Source of the DNA: Sphingobacterium zeae
Lineage (GTDB): Bacteria > Bacteroidota > Bacteroidia > Sphingobacteriales > Sphingobacteriaceae
NCBI RefSeq assembly: GCF_030818895.1
Contig: NZ_JAUTBA010000001.1
Span: 4,774,001-4,838,000 of the forward strand
Direction of reading: 5' to 3'
DNA length: 64,000 bases
Position numbers and translations under genes: made by a program. The notes under the pieces were generated by a model. It had not been told where the DNA came from, did no database searches, and saw nothing but the letters and a program-made list of their open reading frames with translations. Shown here one piece after another: positions 28,517-37,036 of this stretch; position 1 is the stretch's first letter, and each line of letters opens with the position of its first letter.

Positions 28517-28948
28517 ATGGAACAGATAAAAATTGAAACTGCTATCGACGTGCGCGTAGAAACGGTCTGGAATGCATATAACTCGGCAGAAGATATCATG
28601 CAATGGAACCATGCCTCAGATGATTGGCACTGCACAAGTTCAATCAATGACTTACGCATTGGAGGAAAGTTCAAAAATAGAATGGAAGCAAAAGATAGTT
28701 CGATGGGGTTTGATTTTGAAGGCAGCTATACCGCACTAGAGCCTTTTAAAAAAATAGCCTATGTCATGCCTGACGGACGTCATGTTGAAGTCAACTTCAA
28801 TGCTAAAAAATCTGTAACTGAAGTCACCATAATTTTCGATGCTGAATCTGAAAATTCGATTGATATGCAGCGTAATGGATGGAAGGCCATACTCGAAAAT
28901 TTCAGATCTTACGTAGAAAACACGTATGCGAATACACAAAATGCATAA
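28517..28948 (+). CDS. SRPBCC/AHSA1-domain protein
   Basis: 143 residues forming one START-like fold: the opening IETAIDVRVETVWNAYNSAEDIMQWNHASDDW, a middle GGKFKNRME/FDFEGSYTALEP and a final long helix (QRNGWKAILENFRSYVE) are the AHSA1 pattern. The family binds small hydrophobic ligands or acts as co-chaperone-like stress proteins; no exact function can be read. First of a run of four small + strand genes, separated by about 130 bp from the next. Confidence 0.88.
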   Translation: MEQIKIETAIDVRVETVWNAYNSAEDIMQWNHASDDWHCTSSINDLRIGGKFKNRMEAKDSSMGFDFEGSYTALEPFKKIAYVMPDGRHVEVNFNAKKSVTEVTIIFDAESENSIDMQRNGWKAILENFRSYVENTYANTQNA

Positions 28949-29080
28949 CTCCATTACCTTTTAAATAAAGGATAGCTTTAGGATTCTTAAAAGTATAGTT
29001 ATATTTAGCCACAAATTCGTCCTCCCTTCACCATACATAGCGGGGACTGACAAAAACAAAACGCGATAAAAAGATTATAT

Positions 29081-29539
29081 ATGACAATAATTAACAATTA
29101 TGAAGAGTACAAAGCCTTTGAGGGAAAATCATTAGGCGAATCCCAATGGCATGTTATTGATCAAAAACAAATTAATCAATTTGCGGATGCAACACTCGAC
29201 CATCAATGGATTCATTTAGATAGTGAAAAAGCAAAAACTGATAGCCCTTTTAAGTCAACTATCGCTCATGGCTATCTGACGTTGTCTCTCATTCCCTATT
29301 TATGGAAACAAATAGCTGAAGTAAGAAATGTCAAAATGGAAATTAATTATGGGATCGAAAACCTACGTTTTGCACAGCCCGTTTTGGTTGACAATGCAGT
29401 GCAGCTACATACACTGGTAAAGTCTGTCGTCAATTTAAGAGGTGTTATCAAGGTAACTATCGAAGCTACATTAAAAATCAAAGACAGTGCAAAACCGGCT
29501 TACGTAGGTGACGTGATCTTTTTATATCATTTCAATTAG
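29081..29539 (+). CDS. MaoC-like (R)-specific enoyl-CoA hydratase
   Basis: 152 residues, hotdog fold. The hydratase motif FADATLDHQWIHLDSEKA (about 37-54), with D43 and H45, and the following IAHGYLTLSLIP match MaoC/PhaJ enzymes, which hydrate trans-2-enoyl-CoA to (R)-3-hydroxyacyl-CoA. No PHA genes are nearby, so a part in fatty-acid breakdown is likelier. Length is normal for a single-domain member. Confidence 0.9.
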   Translation: MTIINNYEEYKAFEGKSLGESQWHVIDQKQINQFADATLDHQWIHLDSEKAKTDSPFKSTIAHGYLTLSLIPYLWKQIAEVRNVKMEINYGIENLRFAQPVLVDNAVQLHTLVKSVVNLRGVIKVTIEATLKIKDSAKPAYVGDVIFLYHFN

Positions 29540-29578
29540 TCCGAGCTTTAGGTTCACAGAAATTACGATTTCCTATCC

Positions 29579-30037
29579 GTGCACAATCGCTTTCAAATAA
29601 AGCATATTACAAATCATAAGGAATACCCTTATGATTTGTTGCTCTTAGCAGACGAAACAATACATGCAATCGATAAATACCTTTACGACTCCCTCGTTTA
29701 TGTCGTATATGAAGTGAAAATGCCGATTGCTGTTTTTTGTTTATATCCGGTCGATTCAGAAACGTTGGAAATTAAAAACATCGCCGTATCTCCAGCATTT
29801 CAAGGCAGGGGACTCGGAAGTCAATTGCTTGATTTTATTAAGGCCAATTACCAGCAATATGCTAACCTGATTGTAGGTACCGCAGATTGCGGAATAGCAC
29901 AAATTCGTTTCTATGAACGAAATGGATTTGTTAAATACGGAATTCGTAAAGACTTTTTTATCAAAAATTATGAGCGGCCTATATATGAAAATGGCCAGTT
30001 ATTGAAAGATATGATTATGTTGAGGTACGGTAAATAA
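29579..30037 (+). CDS. GNAT-family N-acetyltransferase
   Basis: 152 residues, GTG start (the only suitable start; 39 bp after the MaoC stop). Acetyl-CoA motif A is IKNIAVSPAFQGRGLGSQLL at about 77-96 with the Q/RxxGxG/A loop, and motif B FYERNGFVKYG follows at about 118-128. Acceptor substrate unknown. It probably shares a transcript with its + strand neighbours. Confidence 0.85.
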   Translation: MHNRFQIKHITNHKEYPYDLLLLADETIHAIDKYLYDSLVYVVYEVKMPIAVFCLYPVDSETLEIKNIAVSPAFQGRGLGSQLLDFIKANYQQYANLIVGTADCGIAQIRFYERNGFVKYGIRKDFFIKNYERPIYENGQLLKDMIMLRYGK

Positions 30038-30095
30038 CTATCTCTGAAAGGTAACTAACAGAATTCAATTAACAAGACTTTATTTATATATACAG

Positions 30096-30473
30096 ATGAA
30101 ACTGACCGCCATTCACCCCAAACTACCGATGCGCGATAAATCCATTACAAAGGATTTTTACGTACATCAACTTGGTTTTTCATTGATCGGGAACGTCGAA
30201 TACGAGGGTTATCTGATGCTAAAAAAAGACCATATTGAAATCCATTTTTTTGAATTTAAAGAACTTTCACCCGAAGAAAACTATGGTATGGTGTACGTAC
30301 GTACAGACGATATTGACCGCTTGTATCAATCTTTTCAGGAAAACAACGTAACTATACACCCTAATGGAAAACTTGACACCAAGCCTTGGGGGCAGCGTGA
30401 ATTTTCAATTTTGGACCCCGACAGCAACCTCATAACCTTTGGGCATGACGCTGAATTCGAAAAAGCCCACTAA
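30096..30473 (+). CDS. VOC-family protein, bleomycin-resistance/glyoxalase type
   Basis: 125 residues with the paired beta-alpha-beta-beta-beta modules of the VOC superfamily: KDFYVHQLGF (19-28), then IEIHFFEFKE, and in the second half WGQREFSILDPDSNLITFG (97-115). The match is to the BLMA/Shble-like branch that sequesters bleomycin, but many such chromosomal proteins have other ligands. It ends convergent with cysM; GCCCACTA (30465) can pair with TAGTGGGC (30501), a weak terminator ahead of a T-run. Confidence 0.87.
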   Translation: MKLTAIHPKLPMRDKSITKDFYVHQLGFSLIGNVEYEGYLMLKKDHIEIHFFEFKELSPEENYGMVYVRTDDIDRLYQSFQENNVTIHPNGKLDTKPWGQREFSILDPDSNLITFGHDAEFEKAH

Positions 30474-30530
30474 GATTGGGTTAAAATTAGCCGAATTTCA
30501 TAGTGGGCCGGGCATTTTTTATGTGATTTT

Positions 30531-31403
30531 TTAGCCGAAAAGATCCGAACTCAAGTAACGGTCACCGCGATCGCAGGCAATAAATACAATGACGCCCGCT
30601 TCAATTTCATTCGCAATTTTAAGTGCTCCGGCTAAAGCTCCCCCCGTACTCATCCCCGCAAAAACACCTTCGCGCTTAACAAGCTCCCGAGCAAGCTCAG
30701 TTGCCTCCTGTTGGGATATATCTAGAACACGATCTACTCTGCGCGGATCAAAAATCTTAGGTAAATAGGCCTCGGGCCAACGCCGTATACCTGGTATGGA
30801 TGATTCTGCAGTAGGCTGGCAACCTACAATCTGAATGGCTGCATTCTTTTCTTTCAGATAGATGGAGTTACCCATGATTGTCCCCGTGGTGCCCATGGCG
30901 CTGACAAAATGTGTAATCTTGCCATCTGTGTCACGCCAGATTTCAGGACCTGTGGTCTTGATATGTGCTTGGTAATTATCTGGATTTGCAAATTGATTCA
31001 ATATATAATAGCCCTCTTTTTCAGCCTTTTCTTCCGCATAATCACGGCATATTTCCATCGATTCCAACAGGGTAACTTTCGCTCCATACGCCTCCATTGT
31101 AAGCGTTCGCTCGCGGGTGGAAGAAGCGGGCATCACAAGTTCCAGGCTCAGCCCATATATACCTGCAATCATAGCCAGTGCGATTCCTGTGTTACCACTC
31201 GTTGCCTCAATTAATTTGCTATCCTGTGTAATATCGCCACGTTCCATCGCTGAACGGATCATATTGAGCGCCGCACGATCTTTAACAGAACCAGCGGGAT
31301 TATTACCCTCCATTTTCGCAAAAATCTTCACCTTCGGGTTTGTATGGAATTGCGTAATCTCGACTAATGGCGTATTTCCAATCGTATCTATGATATTTCC
31401 CAT
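30531..31403 (-). CDS. cysM: Cysteine synthase B (O-acetylserine sulfhydrylase)
   Basis: 290 residues from the ATG at 31403, which opens with the conserved MGNIIDTIGNTPLVEI; a longer frame exists upstream but would overlap cysE and adds no conserved residues. The PLP lysine is K41 in NPAGSVKDRAALNMI, the CysM rather than CysK form of the motif, and the phosphate loop is SGNTGIALA. It makes cysteine from O-acetylserine and sulfide or thiosulfate. The serine acetyltransferase gene ends 5 bp upstream, so the two final steps of cysteine synthesis form one operon. Confidence 0.93.
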   Translation of the reverse strand: MGNIIDTIGNTPLVEITQFHTNPKVKIFAKMEGNNPAGSVKDRAALNMIRSAMERGDITQDSKLIEATSGNTGIALAMIAGIYGLSLELVMPASSTRERTLTMEAYGAKVTLLESMEICRDYAEEKAEKEGYYILNQFANPDNYQAHIKTTGPEIWRDTDGKITHFVSAMGTTGTIMGNSIYLKEKNAAIQIVGCQPTAESSIPGIRRWPEAYLPKIFDPRRVDRVLDISQQEATELARELVKREGVFAGMSTGGALAGALKIANEIEAGVIVFIACDRGDRYLSSDLFG

Positions 31404-31408
31404 GGTAT

Positions 31409-32224
31409 TTAATTTATTGGTTTCGAATCTATAAACTTTGATGTAGCTTGATGATATACCGTGGTATACGGCTCTACAGAACTTGTCAACCACACATTAC
31501 CGCCAATCACCGAATGATGCCCGATCTGTGTTTCGCCGCCAAGAATGGTAGCACCGGAATAGATAATGACATGATCACCTATAGTCGGATGGCGCTTTAC
31601 ATTGGAAAAAACCTTATCCACACTCAGTGCGCCTAAAGTTACCCCCTGATAAAGCTTTACATAATTACCAATAGTACAAGTTTCACCAACAACCAGTCCG
31701 GTTCCGTGATCAATATGCAAATGATGCCCTATCGTTGCTCCAGGATGGATATCTATTCCAGTTTTGGAATGAGCATGCTCCGTCAATATACGTGGTATCA
31801 AAGGAACACCCAAACGATGTAGTTCATTGGCCATCCGGAAAATACAGATCGCAAAAAAACCAGGATAAGTACGTACGACCTCTCTCTTGTTCTGCGCTGC
31901 GGGATCCCCGTCCATCAATGCATCGGCATCCCAGCACATCAGTTCATAAAGTTGTGGAATCCGTTCAAAGAATTTATGCGCTACGTCCGAATGATTGCAG
32001 CTTTGACAAGCTTTGGATTTGCTCAAAAGCTGCTCCAGTTCCAATTCAAATTGCTCAAAAGCGAGCTTCACATCATCGACAGATTTCATATCGCCTGAAT
32101 TTCGTTCCGGAAAGAGCACATCCAAAATTCGGATAGCCCATCCACAGATCTTCTTATTAGAAGGCATTTCTAAAACAGCCAATTGCTGCTCATAGATATG
32201 TTGATAAAAATCATGCATCTTCAC
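31409..32224 (-). CDS. cysE: Serine O-acetyltransferase
   Basis: 271 residues: N-terminal helical domain (about 1-140), then left-handed beta-helix hexapeptide repeats (IDIHPGATIGHHLHIDHGTG, with catalytic His/Asp, and VIIYSGATILGG, QIGHHSVIGGNVW). The enzyme makes O-acetylserine from serine and acetyl-CoA. The N-terminal part and the EpsC-type length suit the Bacteroidota form. Operon with cysM, 5 bp apart. The short C-terminal tail (YHQATSKFIDSKPIN) might serve in feedback or complex formation with CysM. Confidence 0.92.
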   Translation of the reverse strand: MKMHDFYQHIYEQQLAVLEMPSNKKICGWAIRILDVLFPERNSGDMKSVDDVKLAFEQFELELEQLLSKSKACQSCNHSDVAHKFFERIPQLYELMCWDADALMDGDPAAQNKREVVRTYPGFFAICIFRMANELHRLGVPLIPRILTEHAHSKTGIDIHPGATIGHHLHIDHGTGLVVGETCTIGNYVKLYQGVTLGALSVDKVFSNVKRHPTIGDHVIIYSGATILGGETQIGHHSVIGGNVWLTSSVEPYTTVYHQATSKFIDSKPIN

Positions 32225-32340
32225 TAATTTATTGAAACAAATATACTATACAATATTGATAGATTAAGCCTTATACTAAAAAACTTAACGGCTTTGACCA
32301 TCACTTTAAATCCGCTCGCTGATGGAATAAATCGTTTGGC

Positions 32341-32724
32341 CTAAAGAACCAAACGCTCAAACAACGCTCTCAATGTAACTTCTGGATCTTCACACAAACC
32401 GGGATGTGAGGCCGAACATTGGATTAAGGTACTCCGCTTGGCTGTCAACCAACGAAAACGTTCGGTGATATCCAGCTCAGCAAGTTTGCCCGCATTTCTT
32501 TCTCCATGACAGATTCGCTGGAAAGAAGACAGATGATTTTCAATCATTTCCAATTCAATATCCGGACAAAGCGACCGCGCTTTCTGTTCATTGACAAAAT
32601 AAATCATTTTCGCATACCGGTACTTGCGACAATACAGAGCTACACCTACGTTAATAAATTCCTCGCGTTCCACTCGTGGTATCAAACGTACCACAGCGTA
32701 CTCATATAACGTCTTTTCTGGCAT
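32341..32724 (-). CDS. DUF3037 protein
   Basis: 127 residues. The opening YEYAVVRLIPRVEREEFINVGVALYC is the defining DUF3037 signature. The function of the family is not known. Its start overlaps the end of the HipA-like kinase gene by 23 bp, so the two are translationally coupled. This pairing recurs in bacteria and suggests a two-part module in which the kinase and DUF3037 protein act together. Confidence 0.88.
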   Translation of the reverse strand: MPEKTLYEYAVVRLIPRVEREEFINVGVALYCRKYRYAKMIYFVNEQKARSLCPDIELEMIENHLSSFQRICHGERNAGKLAELDITERFRWLTAKRSTLIQCSASHPGLCEDPEVTLRALFERLVL

Positions 32725-33499
32725 CTTCGATTTGCTTTACAAAAATGGATGAATTGGCTACACGGCGTTTCAAGAAAGAAACATATACTTCTCGCGCATC
32801 CGCCGCCGAAAGTTCACGTTCGGAATCTTCCAACCACTCATCCGGTACCACGGCTAATATGTCACGAAATACCGTCTCCGTAAAAAGTGAACGATATTCC
32901 GCATCGATCTCCCCCACCCTACTGGCATTTTTTAACAGTACGTGATCTTTGATCTGAACAAATGGCTTTAACGACTGTTCCTCCCAGTTATCCCAGCTGT
33001 GATGGAAATATAAAGCAGCACCATGATCTATTAACCAAAGTTCTTTGTGCCATATCAGCATATTTGTGTTCCGAACAGTTCGGTCCACATTCATTAAGAG
33101 TGAATCTAACCATACAATCTTGGACGCTTCTTCCGCTGCAATAACGTCAACATTTGCATCGAATGTGATGGCTCCGCTCAGAAAATGTAGGCCTAGGTTT
33201 TTGCCCACACTGAATTTAAGTAGATCCTGAATTTCTTCATCAGGCTCTGTCCGACCAAAGGACTCGTCCAAATCGGCAAACACAATTTCGGGGACGCGCA
33301 GTTTTAACAGTCTTGCCAGCTCTCCGCCAATCAATTCAGCGATGAGGGCCTTCCGCCCTTGCCCTGCACCCCTAAATTTTATGACATAACTGAAGCCATC
33401 ATCAGCATCGACCAGTGCCGGTAAAGATCCTCCCTCCCGAAATGGCTGTACATAGCGAATGATCTTTACTTTCCTAATAACAGGTTGTTGAAAATCCAT
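32702..33499 (-). CDS. HipA-like kinase-fold protein
   Basis: 265 residues, single domain, shorter than HipA (about 440) and lacking its N-terminal subdomain. Kinase-like elements: FSYVIKFRGAG (ATP-binding lysine near 40), catalytic-loop-like NVDRTVRNTN near 137-146 and a metal-binding LIDHGAALYF near 155-164 in place of DFG. HipA kinases phosphorylate tRNA synthetases and cause dormancy. No HipB-type repressor lies beside it, and the overlapping partner is DUF3037, so it belongs to the separate HipA-DUF3037 group, whose role is unknown. Confidence 0.8.
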   Translation of the reverse strand: MDFQQPVIRKVKIIRYVQPFREGGSLPALVDADDGFSYVIKFRGAGQGRKALIAELIGGELARLLKLRVPEIVFADLDESFGRTEPDEEIQDLLKFSVGKNLGLHFLSGAITFDANVDVIAAEEASKIVWLDSLLMNVDRTVRNTNMLIWHKELWLIDHGAALYFHHSWDNWEEQSLKPFVQIKDHVLLKNASRVGEIDAEYRSLFTETVFRDILAVVPDEWLEDSERELSAADAREVYVSFLKRRVANSSIFVKQIEDARKDVI

Positions 33500-33787
33500 G
33501 AATTTATTTTTTTATGAACTAAAGTTGGCAAACTAATCCACTCTTTTAAAACTATCCCAATTAAACATTTTAGAAGACAGAAAGCAAGAAATCTACACGA
33601 TGTATTTGAGCATTGCCCAGTGCTTTACCCTGCGAACTTTATATTGTGGTAATATCCAAAATTATTATCTATATTTTAGCAACAAAGCATAAATTGTACA
33701 TTCATTTGACCGTCGGAAGTATTATTTTCTAATTATATTTGTAGTGTAATCACAACTTGTCTCATCAAGTTTTCTTCAATCAACGAT

Positions 33788-34330
33788 ATGGATACCATTC
33801 AGGAATATAACAATGTGATCAAACATTGTCAGGATTTATTTATAAAAAAAACAAAAGATTATGGAACAGCTTGGCGAATTATGCGCCTATCTTCCATTAC
33901 AGATCAGATTTATATCAAAGCTCAGCGTATACGTACACTAGAAATCAAAAAAGTTTCTAAAGTAGGCGAGGGAATTACTGACGAATATATCGGTATCATA
34001 AATTATTGTGTCATGGCCATGATTCAGATTGATTTGGGAGAAGATGGCGAAGAAAATTTGGATCCTACCTTTGTGAACCAAAAATATACCGAAAAGGTGA
34101 CTGAAACCAGAGATCTTATGCTCGCTAAAAATCATGATTACGGTGAAGCTTGGCGCGATATGCGTGTATCTTCCATGACAGATCTGATCTTAATGAAAAT
34201 ACACCGAGTGAAACAAATCGAAGATAATGACGGGCAAACGCTTGTTTCTGAGGGTATTCATGCAAATTATCAGGATATGCTCAATTATGCAGTTTTTGCA
34301 TTGATTAAATTAGGAATAGCACAACAATAA
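33788..34330 (+). CDS. DUF1599 (nucleotide-modification-associated) protein with internal duplication
   Basis: 180 residues made of two similar halves: CQDLFIKKTKDYGTAWRIMR (about 15-34) with SSITDQIYIKAQRI, and TRDLMLAKNHDYGEAWRDMR (about 105-124) with SSMTDLILMKIHRV. The KxxDYGxAWRxMR core is the DUF1599 signature, and the fold resembles all-alpha NTP pyrophosphohydrolases. It is 4 bp ahead of a DoxX-type gene, a neighbourhood I know from other Bacteroidota. -7-like TATATTTG lies at 33734-33741. The rest of the 288-bp upstream gap shows nothing. Confidence 0.87.
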   Translation: MDTIQEYNNVIKHCQDLFIKKTKDYGTAWRIMRLSSITDQIYIKAQRIRTLEIKKVSKVGEGITDEYIGIINYCVMAMIQIDLGEDGEENLDPTFVNQKYTEKVTETRDLMLAKNHDYGEAWRDMRVSSMTDLILMKIHRVKQIEDNDGQTLVSEGIHANYQDMLNYAVFALIKLGIAQQ

Positions 34331-34334
34331 CCGG

Positions 34335-35522
34335 ATGATGACATTGACACAGCAGCGCAACAAAACAAATTACCTATTAGGGTTTTGCCGAATTTTTACC
34401 GGACTTCTATTCATATTCTCAGGTCTTATAAAAGCCAATGACCCGACAGGGTTTGGCTATAAGCTGCAGGAATACTTTGAGGTGTTTCATCTCACAGCTT
34501 TTAATGAGTATGCTACCGCAATCGCTGTTGTGATCTGCGGTTTTGAAATTCTATTAGGAGCACTATTATTACTGGGAGTATATGCCAATACGGTTGCTTG
34601 GGGGCTACTCCTGTTGATCCTATTTTTCACCTTTTTGACATTCTATTCGGCTTTTTTTGAGGTTGTGACCTCCTGTGGATGTTTTGGAGATGCAATCCCC
34701 CTCACACCTTGGCAATCATTTTCCAAAGACCTCGTACTGCTGGCATTGATTCTAATAATATTTTTTAACCGAAAACAGTTGCGATCGATTATCAAAGGAT
34801 CAGGCAATCAATTTGTTGCCACAATGATTACAGTGGTTATCTCCTTAGGTATCGGTATTTATACAGTAAACTACCTTCCTTTTATTGACTTTCTACCCTA
34901 TAAGGTTGGCAATAATTTACCTTCATTAATGGTATTGCCAGAAGGCAAACAAGGGGATATGTTTGAGCAAATCTATACCATGAAAAATAAAAAGACCGGC
35001 GAAACTAAAAAGGTCAACGATAAAACTTATATGGCTGATAAACTATGGGAAGATGAATCATGGGAAATTGTAGGCGAACCTGAGAGTAAATTAGTCAAAA
35101 AGGGGTATGATATCCCTATTCCAGATCTTTTGATCACTGATGCAGACGGAGCTGATCACACACAAGAAATCATTGCTAATCCTTATTACAATCTTATTAT
35201 CGTTGCAAAAGATCTTTCGACGGCCAATATTGATGCCATCCAAAAGATCAATCAGGCAGCTATCCAATTAACAAAGGATTATAACGGACTCCGTGTCGTC
35301 CTGTTAACTGCGTCAGCATCGAAAGACGCTCAATATCTGAGTGATGAAATGCAATTAATCGCGGAGATATTCTACGCCGATCTAGTTCCGCTGAAAAGTA
35401 TGGTCAGAGCAAATCCGGGCGTACTGCTCTTAAAAGGTGGGAACGTGATCGGAAAATGGCATTATAATAATTTCCCGGATGCCAAATCAATTGAAGATGA
35501 ATTTCTAAGTAAAGACAAATAA
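34335..35522 (+). CDS. DoxX/MauE-like membrane protein of the BT_3928 type
   Basis: 395 residues. Five hydrophobic segments: about 15-32, 50-67, 71-90, 91-110 and 150-175 hold the DoxX-like four-helix bundle, with CGCFGDAIPLTPWQSF near 115-130 typical of MauE/DoxX proteins. The C-terminal ~190 residues (from VLPEGKQGDM) are soluble and thioredoxin-like in outline (LIIVAKDLS, VLLTASASKD), but no CxxC is visible. Possibly a redox or quinone-linked membrane protein. It lies between DUF1599 and shikimate kinase in one tight operon. Confidence 0.82.
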   Translation: MMTLTQQRNKTNYLLGFCRIFTGLLFIFSGLIKANDPTGFGYKLQEYFEVFHLTAFNEYATAIAVVICGFEILLGALLLLGVYANTVAWGLLLLILFFTFLTFYSAFFEVVTSCGCFGDAIPLTPWQSFSKDLVLLALILIIFFNRKQLRSIIKGSGNQFVATMITVVISLGIGIYTVNYLPFIDFLPYKVGNNLPSLMVLPEGKQGDMFEQIYTMKNKKTGETKKVNDKTYMADKLWEDESWEIVGEPESKLVKKGYDIPIPDLLITDADGADHTQEIIANPYYNLIIVAKDLSTANIDAIQKINQAAIQLTKDYNGLRVVLLTASASKDAQYLSDEMQLIAEIFYADLVPLKSMVRANPGVLLLKGGNVIGKWHYNNFPDAKSIEDEFLSKDK

Positions 35523-35527
35523 CATAT

Positions 35528-36043
35528 ATGCCTAAACCTATATTTTTAATTGGTTATATGGGAAGTGGAAAAACTACCCTTGGTAAAAAACTTGCCAGTA
35601 AACTAGCGCTGCCATTTATAGACACTGATGAGGAGATCGTCAAGCAAATCGGTATGAGTATCACTGAATATTTCGCGCAATATGGCGAAGATGCATTTCG
35701 TGCATTGGAACGCGAGCAATTGCGTAAATTTGCGGAGAAAGCCGCTGTAATCTCAACAGGAGGCGGTGCACCTTGTTTCTTCGACAATATGGATTGGATT
35801 AAGGAAAATGGTTATGCCGTGTATTTACAAATGTCTCCCAAAGCACTATTTGACAGGCTTTCACAATCAAAACTTCACAAAAGACCCATTCTGATCGGAA
35901 AATCACCTGAAGAACTCCGCTTATTTATTGAAGAAAAACTGATCGAAAGAGAGCCTCATTATACGCAAGCCCATCTAACAATCGATCAATTAAATACAAG
36001 CGTCGAAGAACTGGCCGATCTGATTATTGAGCACAATAAATAA
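35528..36043 (+). CDS. aroK: Shikimate kinase
   Basis: 171 residues. Walker A GYMGSGKTTL (9-18), shikimate-binding DTDEEI (32-37), GGGAP near 79-83 and the LID arginine region KLHKRPIL near 117-124. It phosphorylates shikimate with ATP in aromatic amino-acid synthesis. The start is 5 bp after the DoxX gene and 3 bp before the next gene, so it is expressed within that operon rather than with other aro genes. Confidence 0.93.
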   Translation: MPKPIFLIGYMGSGKTTLGKKLASKLALPFIDTDEEIVKQIGMSITEYFAQYGEDAFRALEREQLRKFAEKAAVISTGGGAPCFFDNMDWIKENGYAVYLQMSPKALFDRLSQSKLHKRPILIGKSPEELRLFIEEKLIEREPHYTQAHLTIDQLNTSVEELADLIIEHNK

Positions 36044-36046
36044 ACA

Positions 36047-36985
36047 ATGAATTCTCGTATCACCCACTTTTTCCTCTTGCTAATCTGCCTGATATTAAGC
36101 AGTTGCTTTCGGCATGGAGACAATACGGATGGCTTGCCAGTGGGCAAACGTATACAGCTCCAAAATGTGGAGGATCTGTATCAGTTTTTGACCTATGACG
36201 ATAATCGCTATCCTTTGGTCAGTTTGCATCGCGGCGGCCCGACCTCCGGATACCCCGAGAATGCTATCGAAACATTTTCTTATAATGCGAGCCTGCAACC
36301 AGTCATTATTGAGTGTGATGTACGCCTCAGTAAAGATTCAGCATTGGTATTAATGCATGACAATACGTTAAATCGTACAACCACGGGCAGAGGACCTGTA
36401 AACGCCAGTACCTTGTCGGAACTCAAAAAGCTACGTCTATTGGATAACAACAAAAAAATAACACCATATCAGATCCCAACGCTGGAAGAAGCGCTATCTT
36501 GGGGAAAAGGTAAGGTAATTTTCACCTTAGATATAAAAAATAATGTTCCTTATGAAGCTGTTATCCATGCGATTCGTAAACAACGCGCAGAATCTAGTGT
36601 GGTCATCATTACCTACAGCGCCAACCAAGCAGCCAAAGTCCATAGTATCGCTGGAGACTTAATGATTTCGGCTTCTATCAATACCGTGAACGATCTTGCT
36701 AGGCTTAATGAAAAAGATATTCCAGACAATCGCCTATTAGCCTTTGTAGGAACGCGAGAAGCGGATCCTGAGTTGACAAAAATGCTCCACGATCATGGTA
36801 TCATGTGTATATTGGGCACACTTGGCAATTTGGACAAACAAGCCGACAAAAAAGGCATTCAAGTTTATGCAGGATTTATTGACCGTGGTGCCGATATATT
36901 GAGTACAGATCGCCCCACCGAAGCAGGACGAGCGCTGAATTTCTATATCAAGAAAAGAGGAATCACTTCAAAATTTATTCAGTAA
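36047..36985 (+). CDS. Glycerophosphodiester phosphodiesterase, lipoprotein
   Basis: 312 residues with lipobox LSSC (Cys20). GDPD motifs: HRGGPTSGYPENAIETF near 61-77, ECDVRLSKDSALVLMHDNTLNRTTTGRG near 92-119, and LDIKNNV near 163. HR, E and D/H residues supply the Ca2+ site and the catalytic pair of histidines. It should release glycerol-3-phosphate from glycerophosphodiesters in the periplasm or at the surface. Last gene of the + strand operon, convergent with the P-type ATPase. Confidence 0.92.
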   Translation: MNSRITHFFLLLICLILSSCFRHGDNTDGLPVGKRIQLQNVEDLYQFLTYDDNRYPLVSLHRGGPTSGYPENAIETFSYNASLQPVIIECDVRLSKDSALVLMHDNTLNRTTTGRGPVNASTLSELKKLRLLDNNKKITPYQIPTLEEALSWGKGKVIFTLDIKNNVPYEAVIHAIRKQRAESSVVIITYSANQAAKVHSIAGDLMISASINTVNDLARLNEKDIPDNRLLAFVGTREADPELTKMLHDHGIMCILGTLGNLDKQADKKGIQVYAGFIDRGADILSTDRPTEAGRALNFYIKKRGITSKFIQ

Positions 36986-37036
36986 TATCCCCAATTTGAT
37001 TGAGCATTCTTTTCGATGCCAAAATTACATGTATGT

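Noticed and set aside
30465..30521. A separate terminator feature after the VOC gene.
   Set aside because: The stem is only 8 bp with a 28-base loop; mentioned within the gene entry instead.
31403..31493. A longer N-terminus for cysM.
   Set aside because: It overlaps the end of cysE and adds no conserved residues; the ATG at 31403 begins the family's normal N-terminus.
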